NCBI GenBank assembly: GCA_028285345.1
Contig: JANQPT010000014.1
Location: forward strand, 186,001 to 250,000
Source: Planctomycetales bacterium
GTDB lineage: Bacteria; Planctomycetota; Planctomycetia; Planctomycetales; Planctomycetaceae
Direction: 5' to 3'
Length of the DNA stretch: 64,000 nt
Under the pieces are notes generated by a model. It saw nothing but the letters and a program-made list of their open reading frames with translations, was not told the origin of the DNA and ran no database searches. The translations under genes were made by a program, and so were the position numbers. This document shows positions 1-9,049 of the stretch, in pieces. Numbering within the stretch: the first letter of the stretch is position 1; each line of letters opens with the position of its first letter.

Positions 1-56
1 TCTCGGCGAAGCCGCGCCGCCGTTGGTGGAACTCTCGTAGGCAGCCTAATCTACGT

Positions 57-87
57 TTGCCCACGCCGCGGCGATTTCTGGTATAAT
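57..87 (+). promoter_or_regulatory. Putative extended -10 promoter for the zinc-ribbon gene
   Basis: TGGTATAAT forms an extended -10 (TATAAT at 82-87). A weak -35 candidate, TTGCCC, lies 19 bases upstream. The next gene starts 74 bases downstream. Seen by eye only; the long spacer is tolerable for an extended -10 promoter. Confidence 0.45.
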
Positions 88-160
88 CTCTCTGAGCCAG
101 GCTCGCGCCGGCATTGCATCAGAATTAACTGCCTGTTGATTCTCAGAGAGAGACGCTCCG

Positions 161-811
161 ATGTCTGTTGCGTTCGATTGTCCGCTCTGCGGCAAGCACT
201 ATGCGAAGATACCGCCGAAGTACTACGGCAAGCGGATCCGTTGCCGTGAGTGCGACATGGTAATGGAGATTCCGCATCCTCCGGCAGCCTCTGATCAGCC
301 AGACCGACCTCAGCGGCGCAGGAAAAAGCGTAAGCCGCATGCCGAGCCGGTCGAAACCGTCCACGTAGAAGTCGGAAGTTCTAAAGCGGTCAAAAAGAAG
401 AAGCGCCGCGGCGGTTGGTCGCTTAAAACGGTGTATGTGGCGATCGTTGTGTTGATCTTCCTGTTCGGCTGGCTTGAGATGGCCGCCGGATACGCTCGGG
501 AATTCGAAGACTGGAAACCGGTCGCTCCAGAACTCGACGACGATGGCTTTGGCACGCGCGGCGAGCAAACAGGGCGGCTTATCAGCAACGCAATCCGGGG
601 TACTGCGGCATACTTCTGGAATGGGCTAACCAAGTTGGGCAGTCTCCCGTCGGTGATCGTCTACAATTTCACACAGAATCTGTGGGTGCCCATCACCGTG
701 GCTGTGGCGCAAGTCTTGTGTTTTTTCGGCGTCATCGGCATGAGCCAGCTGGAGCGAAAACACGCTGAAGAGGAACGCCGGCAGCGCGCGCAGTATCCGG
801 AGTTGCACTGA
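161..811 (+). CDS. Zinc-ribbon, two-TM membrane protein
   Basis: This 216-residue protein opens with a zinc ribbon made of two CxxC knuckles (C7/C10 and C28/C31), of the type in MJ0042-like or GYF-associated ribbons common in planctomycetes. A basic, Pro/Arg/Lys-rich linker follows (about 40-85). There is one membrane helix near 88-110 and a second near 172-195, with a charged cytoplasmic-looking tail. The ribbon probably binds nucleic acid or protein on the inner face of the membrane, but no function can be assigned. It stands alone before pstS, with 153 bases between them, and has its own promoter-like sequence. The ATG follows a GAGAGAG purine tract. Confidence 0.75.
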   Translation: MSVAFDCPLCGKHYAKIPPKYYGKRIRCRECDMVMEIPHPPAASDQPDRPQRRRKKRKPHAEPVETVHVEVGSSKAVKKKKRRGGWSLKTVYVAIVVLIFLFGWLEMAAGYAREFEDWKPVAPELDDDGFGTRGEQTGRLISNAIRGTAAYFWNGLTKLGSLPSVIVYNFTQNLWVPITVAVAQVLCFFGVIGMSQLERKHAEEERRQRAQYPELH

Positions 812-964
812 GCCGATCAGTGCGCGCAACTCCAAGTTCCTGCTCGCTCGCTGGCGCAGCGGAGCTTGTGAGTTCGCGGAACGTCTCTTCGCATAATCTT
901 CACAATCGCTGGGTATTCTGAGCCGCAAACCAGCTTTCTTTGTGGCAACGATGGAGATCGAGCG

Positions 965-1945
965 ATGCACCCCCGGTTCGTCAGCGCAGTTGTAATCACA
1001 AGTTTAATGCCGGTCATGGCACTGTTCGCCGGTTGCGGGCAGCAAGATCGCCCCACAGTCAAGATCGACGGTTCGAGCACGGTTTATCCCATTTCCGAGG
1101 CGGTTGCTGAAGAGTTTCTCAAGCAAAACTCCAACGTCGATGTCACCGTGGGCCAATCGGGAACCGGCGGCGGGTTTAAGAAATTCGCGCTCAATGAGTT
1201 GGACATTTGCGACGCCTCGCGGGCGATTAAGGACTCCGAACGCGAAGCCTGCAAGAAAGCCGGGATTGAATTCGTCAAGTTCGAGGTCGCTTACGACGGG
1301 CTGGCGGTCGTCGCCAATTCGGAGAACGATTGGGTCGACTGTCTCACTGTCGATCAATTGAAGGAGATTTGGAATCCCGACAGTGAGGTTAAGAAGTGGA
1401 GCGATATCGACCCGTCATGGCCTGAGGAAGAGATCAAGCTATACGGTCCGGGAACCGATTCAGGCACATTCGACTACTTCACCAAAGCGATCGTCGGAAA
1501 AGAGAAGTCCAGCCGCACCGACTATACAGCCAGCGAGGACGACAACGTCCTTGTCCGCGGTGTTGCCGCCGACAAATATGCCTTGGGCTATTTCGGCTAC
1601 GCGTATTACGCGGGCAACAAAGACACGTTGAAGCTGATGGGCATCGACGACGGAAACGGCAAGTGCGTGCAGCCCTCGACGGAGACCGTCCGAGACGGCA
1701 GCTACAAACCGCTCTCCCGCCCGTTGTTTATCTATGTCAAGAAGACCGCGCTGGCCAGGCCGGAAGTGCAGAAGTTTGTGACGTACTATCTGGACAATGC
1801 AGAGAAGCTTGCCGCAGACGTGAACTATGTTGCCGTCTCCAAAGAGCAGCACGACACGAATCAGCAGAACTTCAAGCAGGCGACTGCCGGCGGCAAGAAA
1901 GAGAAAACTGCTTCAAAACCAAGCAGCGCAACCCAAGAGTCGTAA
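965..1945 (+). CDS. pstS: Phosphate ABC transporter, phosphate-binding lipoprotein PstS
   Basis: This 326-residue periplasmic phosphate receptor starts with a lipoprotein signal peptide (lipobox LFAGC, Cys24). The PstS signatures follow: IDGSSTVYPISEA near 36-48, GTGGGFKKF near 67-75, and the DSGTFDYFT segment of the phosphate cleft. The tail from about 305 is Lys/Ser-rich and low in complexity. It is the first gene of pstSCAB; pstC begins 18 bases after its stop. I looked for Pho-box-like direct repeats in the 153 bases upstream and saw none that are convincing. A GGAG ribosome site sits about 10 bases before the ATG. Confidence 0.96.
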   Translation: MHPRFVSAVVITSLMPVMALFAGCGQQDRPTVKIDGSSTVYPISEAVAEEFLKQNSNVDVTVGQSGTGGGFKKFALNELDICDASRAIKDSEREACKKAGIEFVKFEVAYDGLAVVANSENDWVDCLTVDQLKEIWNPDSEVKKWSDIDPSWPEEEIKLYGPGTDSGTFDYFTKAIVGKEKSSRTDYTASEDDNVLVRGVAADKYALGYFGYAYYAGNKDTLKLMGIDDGNGKCVQPSTETVRDGSYKPLSRPLFIYVKKTALARPEVQKFVTYYLDNAEKLAADVNYVAVSKEQHDTNQQNFKQATAGGKKEKTASKPSSATQES

Positions 1946-1963
1946 GGGTCACCGTTTCTAATC

Positions 1964-2908
1964 TTGGCCAGCTCACCGAAATCCGCCGCAACTGCACTCC
2001 CCGGCAACGAATTCTCCCGTCGATCCCACCTCCGAATCTTCCGGGAACGGTTGATCCACGGCGGCTTGTTCGTGTGTGCCGCGGTGAGCGTATTAACCAC
2101 GCTCGGCATTGTGGTCGTGCTGCTCTCGCAGGCACGCGGTTTCTTTCAAGAGGTCTCGCTGGTCGAGTTCTTCACCGATACGCGTTGGACGCCGCTGTTT
2201 GAGCAGAAGCACTACGGGATTCTGCCGCTGGTGTCCGGAACGATGTTGGTTGCGGCGGGGTCGGCGCTTGTCGCGTTGCCGGTCGGCTTGTGTACGGCGA
2301 TCTATTTGAGCGAGTATGCCGCTCCCCGGTTCCGCGAGGTCGTCAAACCGGTGTTGGAAATCCTGGCCGGCATTCCCTCCGTCGTGTATGGGTTTGTCGC
2401 GGTCGTGTTCATTTCTCCAATCATTCGCGAGATTTTCCCCTCTGCTGACGTATTTAACGCAGCCAGTGCCAGTCTCGTTGTTGGCGTCATGATTCTTCCG
2501 ATGGTGATCTCACTCAGCGAGGACGTGCTGGGCAGTGTTCCGCAGGCCTTGCGCGAAGCGTCCTGTGCACTGGGAGCGTCGCAATTCGAGACGATCGTCC
2601 GTGTGGTTGTGCCGGCCGCCCTGTCGGGAATCGTCGCCTCGTTTTTGTTGGCCGTTTCGCGGGCAATCGGCGAGACGATGGCCGTGACCCTCGCCGCCGG
2701 GGCGACGCCCAACTTGACGTTGAATCCCTTGGAAAGCATCCAGACCATGACCGCCTACATCGCGCAAGTGAGCATGGGCGAAACCGAGCATGGTTCCACC
2801 GGCTACAACTCGATCTTTGCGGTCGGAATTTCGCTGTTTGTCATTACGTTGTTGATGAACTTACTCTCGCAATGGGTCCTCTCCAGAATGCGGGAGAAGT
2901 ACGAATGA
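1964..2908 (+). CDS. pstC: Phosphate ABC transporter permease PstC
   Basis: This 314-residue permease has about six membrane helices. The cytoplasmic coupling loop typical of PstC/PstA is visible as EASCALGASQFETI, about 60 residues before a SRAIGETMAVTLAAG segment. Its best start is TTG, since no upstream ATG exists in frame, and this places a 35-residue cytoplasmic N-terminus before helix 1. It lies 18 bases after pstS, and its stop overlaps the pstA start (ATGA at 2905-2908), which indicates translational coupling. The large periplasmic loop between helices 1 and 2 found in some PstC proteins is short here. Phosphate import across the inner membrane with PstA and PstB is inferred from family and operon. 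Confidence 0.95.
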   Translation: MASSPKSAATALPGNEFSRRSHLRIFRERLIHGGLFVCAAVSVLTTLGIVVVLLSQARGFFQEVSLVEFFTDTRWTPLFEQKHYGILPLVSGTMLVAAGSALVALPVGLCTAIYLSEYAAPRFREVVKPVLEILAGIPSVVYGFVAVVFISPIIREIFPSADVFNAASASLVVGVMILPMVISLSEDVLGSVPQALREASCALGASQFETIVRVVVPAALSGIVASFLLAVSRAIGETMAVTLAAGATPNLTLNPLESIQTMTAYIAQVSMGETEHGSTGYNSIFAVGISLFVITLLMNLLSQWVLSRMREKYE

Positions 2909-3780
2909 GCGAGCAGTCAGCAGTTCGCCGACAACGTCGCAAACGGCTTGCCGCCCGGTCATTCGAGTGGCTGTGTCTGACAGCAACGTTTTTGTGCATC
3001 ATCGTACTCGCGGCGTTGTTGAGCGGCATCATTTATCGCGGCGCCGGTTGGCTTTCGATTGAGTTTTTGACCAACGGTCCATCGCGCTTCCCGGATCAGT
3101 CAGGGGTCAAGGCGGCTCTGATCGGTAGTGTGTGGTTGATCGGTTTGACCGCGCTGATCTCGGTTCCGTTGGGAACGGGCGCAGCGATCTATCTTGAAGA
3201 ATACGCGCGTCCGGGTATCTTGCGGCAGTTCATCCAGACGAATGTGTCGAATCTCGCGGGCGTGCCGTCGATCGTTTATGGGATTTTGGGGCTAGGGCTG
3301 TTCGTCAGGACCCTGGCCATCGGCGATACGGTGCTTGCCGGTGCGCTGACGATGTCGCTGCTGATTCTGCCAGTCGTCATCGTCGCGGCGCAGGAAGCAC
3401 TCCGCGCCGTCCCTGACTCCATTCGCCATGCATCGCTGGCACTCGGGGCGACACGCTGGCAAACCATCCAGCATCAGGTTCTTCCGGCAGCGCTGCCGGG
3501 GATTTCCACCGGGACGATTTTGGCGCTCTCCCGTGCACTGGGTGAAGCTGCGCCGCTGATCGCAGTCGGTGCGTTGGCATTTGTCTCGCGATATCCGCTG
3601 GGACCGATGGATAAATATACCGTACTGCCGATTCAGATTTTCAATTGGACCGGCAAGCCGCAACACGATTTTCAAAACGTGGCAGCGGCCGGCATTATCG
3701 TGCTGCTAGGAGTGTTGTTGTGTATGAATGCCCTGGCCGTCTTCATTCGTTACCGCTACGGCAAACAGATTCGCTGGTAA
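2905..3780 (+). CDS. pstA: Phosphate ABC transporter permease PstA
   Basis: This is the second permease subunit, 291 residues from the ATG that overlaps the pstC stop. An in-frame ATG at 2872 lies inside pstC and is less likely. The EAA-type coupling loop is seen as [14 protein letters not shown], followed by [15 protein letters not shown], which is characteristic of PstA. About six hydrophobic segments are visible. Together with PstC it forms the channel that PstB energises. The last bases encode a short basic tail, and pstB follows after 22 bases. Confidence 0.95.
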   Translation: MSEQSAVRRQRRKRLAARSFEWLCLTATFLCIIVLAALLSGIIYRGAGWLSIEFLTNGPSRFPDQSGVKAALIGSVWLIGLTALISVPLGTGAAIYLEEYARPGILRQFIQTNVSNLAGVPSIVYGILGLGLFVRTLAIGDTVLAGALTMSLLILPVVIVAAQEALRAVPDSIRHASLALGATRWQTIQHQVLPAALPGISTGTILALSRALGEAAPLIAVGALAFVSRYPLGPMDKYTVLPIQIFNWTGKPQHDFQNVAAAGIIVLLGVLLCMNALAVFIRYRYGKQIRW

Positions 3781-3802
3781 GCATCATCGAGGCCACAGAT
3801 CA

Positions 3803-4696
3803 ATGACTGACCATCATCCCAACGCGCCGTTGGAACTGACACGCGCGACTTCCAATGGACCGCTTGCCGAGCAAGTCCAAGCGCCCGAAGACCTTGATCG
3901 ACACGACGGCAATGTTGCTGCCCCTGCGGTGGAGCGCGGGCAAGCCTCAATGATCACCGTTTCCGATCTTTCATTTTACTACGGTGCGGTTCAGGCGCTG
4001 ACGGACGTGTCGATGCGGATTCCGCCGCGAAACGTCACCGCCTTGATCGGTCCTTCCGGCTGCGGCAAATCAACGTTTTTGCGTTGCATCAATCGCATGA
4101 ACGATCTGATCGAAGAGTCGCGCGTCGAGGGCAGTATCCATATTGAAGGCCAGGACATCTATTCACCGCAAACCGACGTCGTCGAACTCCGCAAACGGGT
4201 CGGGATGGTGTTTCAAAAGTCCAATCCCTTTCCCAAGTCGATCTTCGACAATGTCGCTTACGGCCCCCGCGTCGCGGGCATCCGCAGCCGCACGGCGCTG
4301 GAGGAGATCGTGGAGTCGTCGCTGTTTCAAGCCGCGCTGTGGGACGAAGTCAAAGACCGGCTCGACGCGTCGGCTCTCAAACTTTCCGGCGGACAACAGC
4401 AGCGGCTCTGCATCGCCCGCGCGCTGGCAACCGGTCCGGAAGTGCTGTTGATGGACGAACCCGCTTCCGCACTCGATCCCGCCTCGACGGCGCGCATCGA
4501 GGATCTGGTCTCCGAGCTTAAGGAGCATTACACGATCGTGATCGTGACGCACAACATGCACCAAGCAGCCCGCGTCTCCGACCAAACGGCGTTCTTCTTT
4601 GAAGGCCGGCTGTTTGAAATGAGCGAAACCGCCGAGCTGTTCACCAATCCGAAGCAGAAAAAAACCGAAGATTACATCGGCGGCCGATTCGGATGA
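3803..4696 (+). CDS. pstB: Phosphate ABC transporter ATPase PstB
   Basis: This 297-residue ABC ATPase has Walker [10 protein letters not shown] (83-91), a Q-loop in [11 protein letters not shown], the signature LSGGQQQRL, Walker B LLMDEPAS and the switch His in IVIVTHNM. The PstB-specific RCINRMNDL follows Walker A. It hydrolyses ATP to drive phosphate uptake. The chosen ATG has a GAGG ten bases upstream and gives an unusual 50-residue N-terminal extension. The typical PstB start would be the ATG at 3950 ([12 protein letters not shown]), which lacks a clear ribosome site, so both are possible. No phoU follows. Confidence 0.95.
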   Translation: MTDHHPNAPLELTRATSNGPLAEQVQAPEDLDRHDGNVAAPAVERGQASMITVSDLSFYYGAVQALTDVSMRIPPRNVTALIGPSGCGKSTFLRCINRMNDLIEESRVEGSIHIEGQDIYSPQTDVVELRKRVGMVFQKSNPFPKSIFDNVAYGPRVAGIRSRTALEEIVESSLFQAALWDEVKDRLDASALKLSGGQQQRLCIARALATGPEVLLMDEPASALDPASTARIEDLVSELKEHYTIVIVTHNMHQAARVSDQTAFFFEGRLFEMSETAELFTNPKQKKTEDYIGGRFG

Positions 4697-4706
4697 GCGA
4701 ACTTGT

Positions 4707-4758
4707 AGCCGCCACAGCGGCTGCGGTAGGATGGCTGTGTTCTCGACCGTACCATCCT
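4707..4758 (+). repeat. Palindromes after pstB (REP-like hairpin and weak terminator-like stem)
   Basis: Directly after pstB there is a hairpin AGCCGC/GCGGCT (4707-4712 with 4717-4722). A second stem follows, AGGATGG/CCATCCT (4728-4734 with 4752-4758), ending in TTT. The second could be a weak end of the pst transcript. The first resembles the REP-type palindromes found elsewhere in the window. Confidence 0.35.
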
Positions 4759-4779
4759 TTGCTCTCCCAGACGTGCCGC

Positions 4780-5649
4780 ATGAATCCGCCGCAACATGAT
4801 TTGGAAACGATCCAACGCTGGATGCAATCCGTGATCATGTGCCCCGGCGGCGTCACCGCCGGAGCGGATTCAAAACAGGCGCGGGAGTTGATCGATATTT
4901 CTCCGGCACAAATCGGCGAAGTGGTCAACCCATCGAGCCGGTTGGATGCCGTGGGAAGACTTGAGGTCTACGCGGACGCCTATTTCGCGCGGTTGTTGGA
5001 GTGCATGCGGAGCGAGTTTCCCGTGCTGGCGATGACCATGGGCGAAGAACTGTTCGACGAGCTGGTGGTCGGCTATCTCAACGCTTATCCGTCACGGACC
5101 TATACGCTCGGACGGTTGGGAGCCAACTTTGCCCGCTATTTGCAGGAGAGTTGTCCCCGCGATGATCGTGTCTGGGCTGATTTTATGATTGATCTCGCCC
5201 GATTGGAGTGGACCTTCAACGAAATATTCGACGGTCCTGGTTCAGAGAACGATTCCCCTCTCACACCCGCCGACCTGGCCGACGTTTCTCCGGAGCAGTG
5301 GCCGCATGCCGGTCTTGTTGCCGCGGTGCCGCTGCGGCTGATGCAGTTCGCGTATCCAGTCAGCCGCTACTATGGCCAACGGCGCCGCGACGACTCCGTG
5401 CCGATCCCCCAACCGTGCGAGAGCTATGTCGCGATCAGCCGCCGTGACTATACCGTGCGGCGGCATGAACTGACCCACGCGCAGTTCGAGTTGTTGCGCT
5501 CACTCTTCGACGGCCGAACGGTCGCGGAGGCGATTGCGCATTCCGCTGAGTTCGATGACGCTCCGTGGGATCAATTCGCCGCGAAGTTGCAAGAATGGTT
5601 TCGGCAGTGGGCGGCGGAACAAATTTTCTCCCGAATTGTTCTGCCTTAA
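4780..5649 (+). CDS. DUF2063 (HvfC/BufC N-terminal-like) protein, orphan
   Basis: This 289-residue protein carries the DUF2063 region near the N-terminus. It shows the Y-x-D-A-Y-F-x-R-L-L pattern and the LGRLGANFARYL segment seen in HvfC/BufC proteins. Those proteins normally partner a DUF692 enzyme (BufB/HvfB) that modifies cysteines in a metal-inducible peptide. No DUF692 gene is adjacent here: pstB is upstream and a small secreted protein is downstream. An ATG at 4693 overlaps the pstB stop, but its extra 29 residues are encoded by palindromic DNA, so I prefer the ATG at 4780, although it lacks a strong ribosome site. The C-terminal half (about 200-289) resembles a winged-helix or PqqD-like segment only loosely. 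Function uncertain. Confidence 0.65.
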   Translation: MNPPQHDLETIQRWMQSVIMCPGGVTAGADSKQARELIDISPAQIGEVVNPSSRLDAVGRLEVYADAYFARLLECMRSEFPVLAMTMGEELFDELVVGYLNAYPSRTYTLGRLGANFARYLQESCPRDDRVWADFMIDLARLEWTFNEIFDGPGSENDSPLTPADLADVSPEQWPHAGLVAAVPLRLMQFAYPVSRYYGQRRRDDSVPIPQPCESYVAISRRDYTVRRHELTHAQFELLRSLFDGRTVAEAIAHSAEFDDAPWDQFAAKLQEWFRQWAAEQIFSRIVLP

Positions 5650-5790
5650 CCGTCTGCGCTCGGCGAACTTCCGGCCGTGTTGTTTTTTGGCAACATCAGA
5701 CATCCCCGAAGCCTATTGACTTTCGTCCACGTTCTGATGAGATAAAAGAACAGGTTTCAGATGTGCAACTGATGAGAAGAAGGTGATGTT

Positions 5791-6093
5791 GTGAAAAAAC
5801 TTCGGCATTTAATCGCCGGCGGCGCTTTGTGCTTGCTGCTACTGACGTGCGGTGCGGTCGAAACACGCGGTGAGGATTGGATCTTCGGCCGTTCGTATTA
5901 CAGCCATGCCAACAGCCCCGGCTACGTGTATGGGATCGCTCCACAGCCGATTTCCGCCTATCGCCGGCCTTACCGCAACCCGCGTCCGCACTTCTACGTC
6001 AACGGCGGATTTCGCATCAACAATGTGCGGATCTTTAACGGCTCCAACTCCGATATCGAATACCGCCGCGAGTATTGGTACGACGTCTATTGA
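5791..6093 (+). CDS. Small secreted Tyr/Arg/Asn-rich protein
   Basis: This 100-residue protein begins at GTG behind an AGAAGAAGG ribosome site. It has a clear signal peptide (basic start, hydrophobic core near 8-22, cleavage after a small residue near 27). The mature part is short and rich in Tyr, Arg, Asn and Pro, with no Cys, suggesting a small envelope or surface protein. I do not recognise a family. It follows the DUF2063 gene by 141 bases; whether it is a substrate of that system is doubtful, because it lacks the Cys residues expected of a bufferin. Confidence 0.6.
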   Translation: MKKLRHLIAGGALCLLLLTCGAVETRGEDWIFGRSYYSHANSPGYVYGIAPQPISAYRRPYRNPRPHFYVNGGFRINNVRIFNGSNSDIEYRREYWYDVY

Positions 6094-6142
6094 TACCCGT
6101 CGCCGAGGGGGGCGCCCCTGTCCTCTGCCGCGTCAAATGCGA

Positions 6143-7561
6143 TCAGCGAAACAGCGGTCCGCGGACAACGGCTCCGGCCAGCGCCTGGGTGCTGCCTTTG
6201 GCCTGTGGCGTGCCTGCAGTCGACGGGTTTGCGGGCGTCGTTGCGACTGGCGGCTGTGACTTCTTGAACCAGGGCAGCGGTTTTAATTCCGGCGGCGTCT
6301 GTTTCATCAACGTCGGCCGGAACATGACCGCCAGCAACAGCGGCAAATACCAGAGCACGTAGATGCCGCCCTCGTTGGGATACCAAAACTGCGTGCCCAC
6401 GACGATCGCCGCCGAATAAGACATCAGATGGGCCAACGTTTTCTGACGGGGCCAAATTGTCATGGAGGCGACCATGATTCCAAACGCCACCATCACGGGA
6501 ATCCGATAGGGGGCGAGGTCGTCTTTCCAAAAGCCGTCGGCGTCGGCCGACATCAGCAATCCCCGGCTGAGGTCCAGTTGTCCAAACGTCTTTTGCACGA
6601 ATGATTGCGTATCGGCCGACGTCACGGCCAGCGTGCCCAGCAACAAGATCGCAATCATCGCTAATGCGGCCGTAAACCGCAGCGCTCCCCGCCGCCCGTA
6701 GAACGCCATCCACACCGGCAACAGCAGCGCGGGAAAGATCAACGTCCCGCAAGCCAGTCCCATCAGCGAGCCGGACACGAGCGGCCGTCGGTAGGCCACG
6801 AGCGCCCAGATGATCAATGCCGGCGGAAGAACATAGATCACCTGTCCCACATCGTAGGCAGTGCAGGGCAGCAGCAAATACAGGCAGATCATCGCCAGCC
6901 CCGACTCGATTCCGCCAAAGTGCAGCCACGCTAAAAACAGCAATCCCAGCACCACCGCCAGATGTGCGAGAATCGCCATCACCGCCGGGGCGATCTGTTC
7001 ACCGTCTCCGCCTCCTTCTTCGATCACTTCCTTCGCGACGACGCCCGGCGTGCTCATCAGATCCGAAGCGGGGCCCGAATCGCGTTGCATGTCCGCCTCC
7101 AACGACCGGCCTGTTAAGCTCCAGATCTCGTCGGCGCGGCGGATCGACTCCACTGTGGAGTCCGTCGGAACGTCGGTGATCGCTTTGGTCATCAAGAACG
7201 CGAACGAAGCAATGCACAGAAACGCCAGTCCGGCATTATTTAAGTTCTGCCCCAATTGTGGACGGCGTGTCAGTGCCGTATCAAAGATCATTCGCAGCAA
7301 GAACAACGCTGTTCCCGAAAAGATCCAGATATATCCGAAGTCCTCCCAGTTGATGCTCTCCTCTGCGCCGTTGCCGTTCCACGACGTCGTGCGAGGATCC
7401 AGCATTAGCAAGCCGGGAGAGATCATCAGCAGTAACACGAGGTCGAGATTTCGCAACGACCAAACGCGTCCGAACTTGAAGAAGACTGCCGTGATCAGTA
7501 GAAACGACAAATAGAACCAAGTCGGTTCACTTACGTCGTATCCGGTGAGGAATTCGTGCAT
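6143..7561 (-). CDS. Polytopic membrane protein, function unknown
   Basis: This 472-residue protein has roughly ten hydrophobic segments spread over its length, a soluble stretch near 140-180, and a Pro/Thr/Ala-rich cytoplasmic-looking tail from about 430. The regular helix spacing and the absence of catalytic motifs resemble GT-C-like or DUF2029-type polyprenol-dependent glycosyltransferase relatives, but I cannot name the family. It is transcribed away from the next gene across a 424-base region. The ATG has GAGG only one base upstream, which is unusually close, so the true start may be slightly downstream. Confidence 0.6.
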   Translation of the reverse strand: MHEFLTGYDVSEPTWFYLSFLLITAVFFKFGRVWSLRNLDLVLLLMISPGLLMLDPRTTSWNGNGAEESINWEDFGYIWIFSGTALFLLRMIFDTALTRRPQLGQNLNNAGLAFLCIASFAFLMTKAITDVPTDSTVESIRRADEIWSLTGRSLEADMQRDSGPASDLMSTPGVVAKEVIEEGGGDGEQIAPAVMAILAHLAVVLGLLFLAWLHFGGIESGLAMICLYLLLPCTAYDVGQVIYVLPPALIIWALVAYRRPLVSGSLMGLACGTLIFPALLLPVWMAFYGRRGALRFTAALAMIAILLLGTLAVTSADTQSFVQKTFGQLDLSRGLLMSADADGFWKDDLAPYRIPVMVAFGIMVASMTIWPRQKTLAHLMSYSAAIVVGTQFWYPNEGGIYVLWYLPLLLAVMFRPTLMKQTPPELKPLPWFKKSQPPVATTPANPSTAGTPQAKGSTQALAGAVVRGPLFR

Positions 7562-7985
7562 ACCTCAGCCGCGCGCAACCGCTCGCTTCGATGACAGGAG
7601 GAGATCTCCGCCGTCGCGTGAGCGGTCCAGCGTCCTAACCCATCAGGGGCGGTTTGCGCTCATCCCGAGGCAGACCGCCGTTTAGTAATCATCGACCCAC
7701 AACGGCCACTGTGGCGAACCCCACATTCGCCATGCAACCGTACACTATAAGAATACGTCAAGCGCTGCCGTCTCGCCAAGGCTGGCACGCCGGTCATCTC
7801 CGAAAAGTTTCCAGATTTCTTTCTGCAATGCACTCTGGTGAATCACCCGTCGCAATTTATGTGTTTAACCCAAACTGACAACTGGTCGGTCAGGCAATCG
7901 TTGTCCCGGATCAGCATTTCTTAGAGACTTTTCGAGCACAACTTTGCAAATTAGGTCGCCATTGACGAGTTACCGAGGGACTACC
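7562..7985. other. Divergent intergenic region
   Basis: These 424 bases separate two divergent genes and should hold both promoters. The clearest structure is a hairpin TGGCGAA/TTCGCCA (7712-7718 with 7726-7732). ACTATAAG at 7742-7749 could be a -10 region for the plus-strand gene, but I see no matching -35. No small gene is convincing. Confidence 0.4.
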
Positions 7986-8990
7986 GTGAGCGAAAAAATT
8001 ACGCTGTTCTACACCCAGCATGGCGATTCCGCCCATGGCGAACCAGCGCAGTTTTACGGATCGACACTGCTTACTCCAGGCGACGTGTCGGTCCGGGCAA
8101 TCGAGGAGCGGGCGCTCAACGAGCAAGTCGAGCAGTCAAAGTCCCCCTATCTGGCGTTCAGCTCTTCCTCAATCGGCATTCCCGGCGAATCACTTGAACA
8201 ACTCTACCGGGGACTCAACGACAATCGCCACGCACACATGGTGCTGCTGATTCCGCAACAAGACGAGACCGCACAGTGGATTTGGTCCACGTTTTCCGTG
8301 CCGCTTCCGCTGTTAATTCAACCGTTCAATTCCGCACAGGCCGTGTTGGTTCGCGCATCCGCATTCCAGCGATTCGGAATGTTCCGCGAACTTGACAACC
8401 GTCTGCATGATTGGCTGATCCGCGCTTCGACAACGGCGCCGGATGAGGTAATCGCCTGCCAATCGCCCGCCGAAGACAATTCATCAGCCGGGTGGCTTCC
8501 CGATTTAGCGCCGGCCGAACCACCGCCGCACCGTGCATGGCTCCATGACCACTTGGTGGAATTCAAACCTGCCACTGCCGCGCTGACGGCGGGGCTGCTG
8601 CAATTGCACGACTACCTCGAAGAGAGCCACTCGTACTCGCAAAGTATTCAGGGTGACGCTCTGGGTGATCATTGGCACGGGATCATGCATCGCCGCGAAC
8701 CGGATTACTCCAATGCCAAGTACTGGTACCGTCGTGTGGGTGACTCTCCGATCTTCGCGGAACTCGCCGAGCGGGCTGAGGCGATCCTGCAATCTTGCGA
8801 CGACCCGGAGGCTGAAAGCCTGCGCGTGCAGCTTGGACTGCCGGAGACTTGGGACGCGTTTGGCTTCATCGATGCCTGCGAAGCCTACGAGCGGTCGCCG
8901 CAATCAAGAATCTCCGACGCCCTGCGCCGGATTCAGTTCTGGGAGATGCTACTCTTGCTGCAATCGTGCAATCAAGCTATGAGTAGCTGA
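7986..8990 (+). CDS. Glycosyltransferase-like N-terminus with conserved HGIMHRRE C-terminal domain
   Basis: This 334-residue protein starts at GTG, preceded by GAGGGA five bases upstream. An in-frame ATG at 7944 lacks a ribosome site. The first 130 residues have the alternating pattern of a nucleotide-sugar transferase-like fold with no obvious DxD. The C-terminal third contains GDHWHGIMHRREPDY followed by AKYWYRRVG, a motif I associate with a widespread uncharacterised bacterial family in which the His/Asp pairs suggest metal binding. No signal peptide or membrane helix. It sits 59 bases before the RND pump; a functional link is not evident. Not assignable beyond this. Confidence 0.6.
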   Translation: MSEKITLFYTQHGDSAHGEPAQFYGSTLLTPGDVSVRAIEERALNEQVEQSKSPYLAFSSSSIGIPGESLEQLYRGLNDNRHAHMVLLIPQQDETAQWIWSTFSVPLPLLIQPFNSAQAVLVRASAFQRFGMFRELDNRLHDWLIRASTTAPDEVIACQSPAEDNSSAGWLPDLAPAEPPPHRAWLHDHLVEFKPATAALTAGLLQLHDYLEESHSYSQSIQGDALGDHWHGIMHRREPDYSNAKYWYRRVGDSPIFAELAERAEAILQSCDDPEAESLRVQLGLPETWDAFGFIDACEAYERSPQSRISDALRRIQFWEMLLLLQSCNQAMSS

Positions 8991-9049
8991 CCGGACCATC
9001 ATCCCCCCACTCAAGCGATGCACCGCCGGAGCAACTCCGGCTGCGATAC

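Noticed and set aside
812-964. Pho box upstream of pstS
   Set aside because: No pair of direct repeats resembling the PhoB site is visible; spacing and sequence do not fit.
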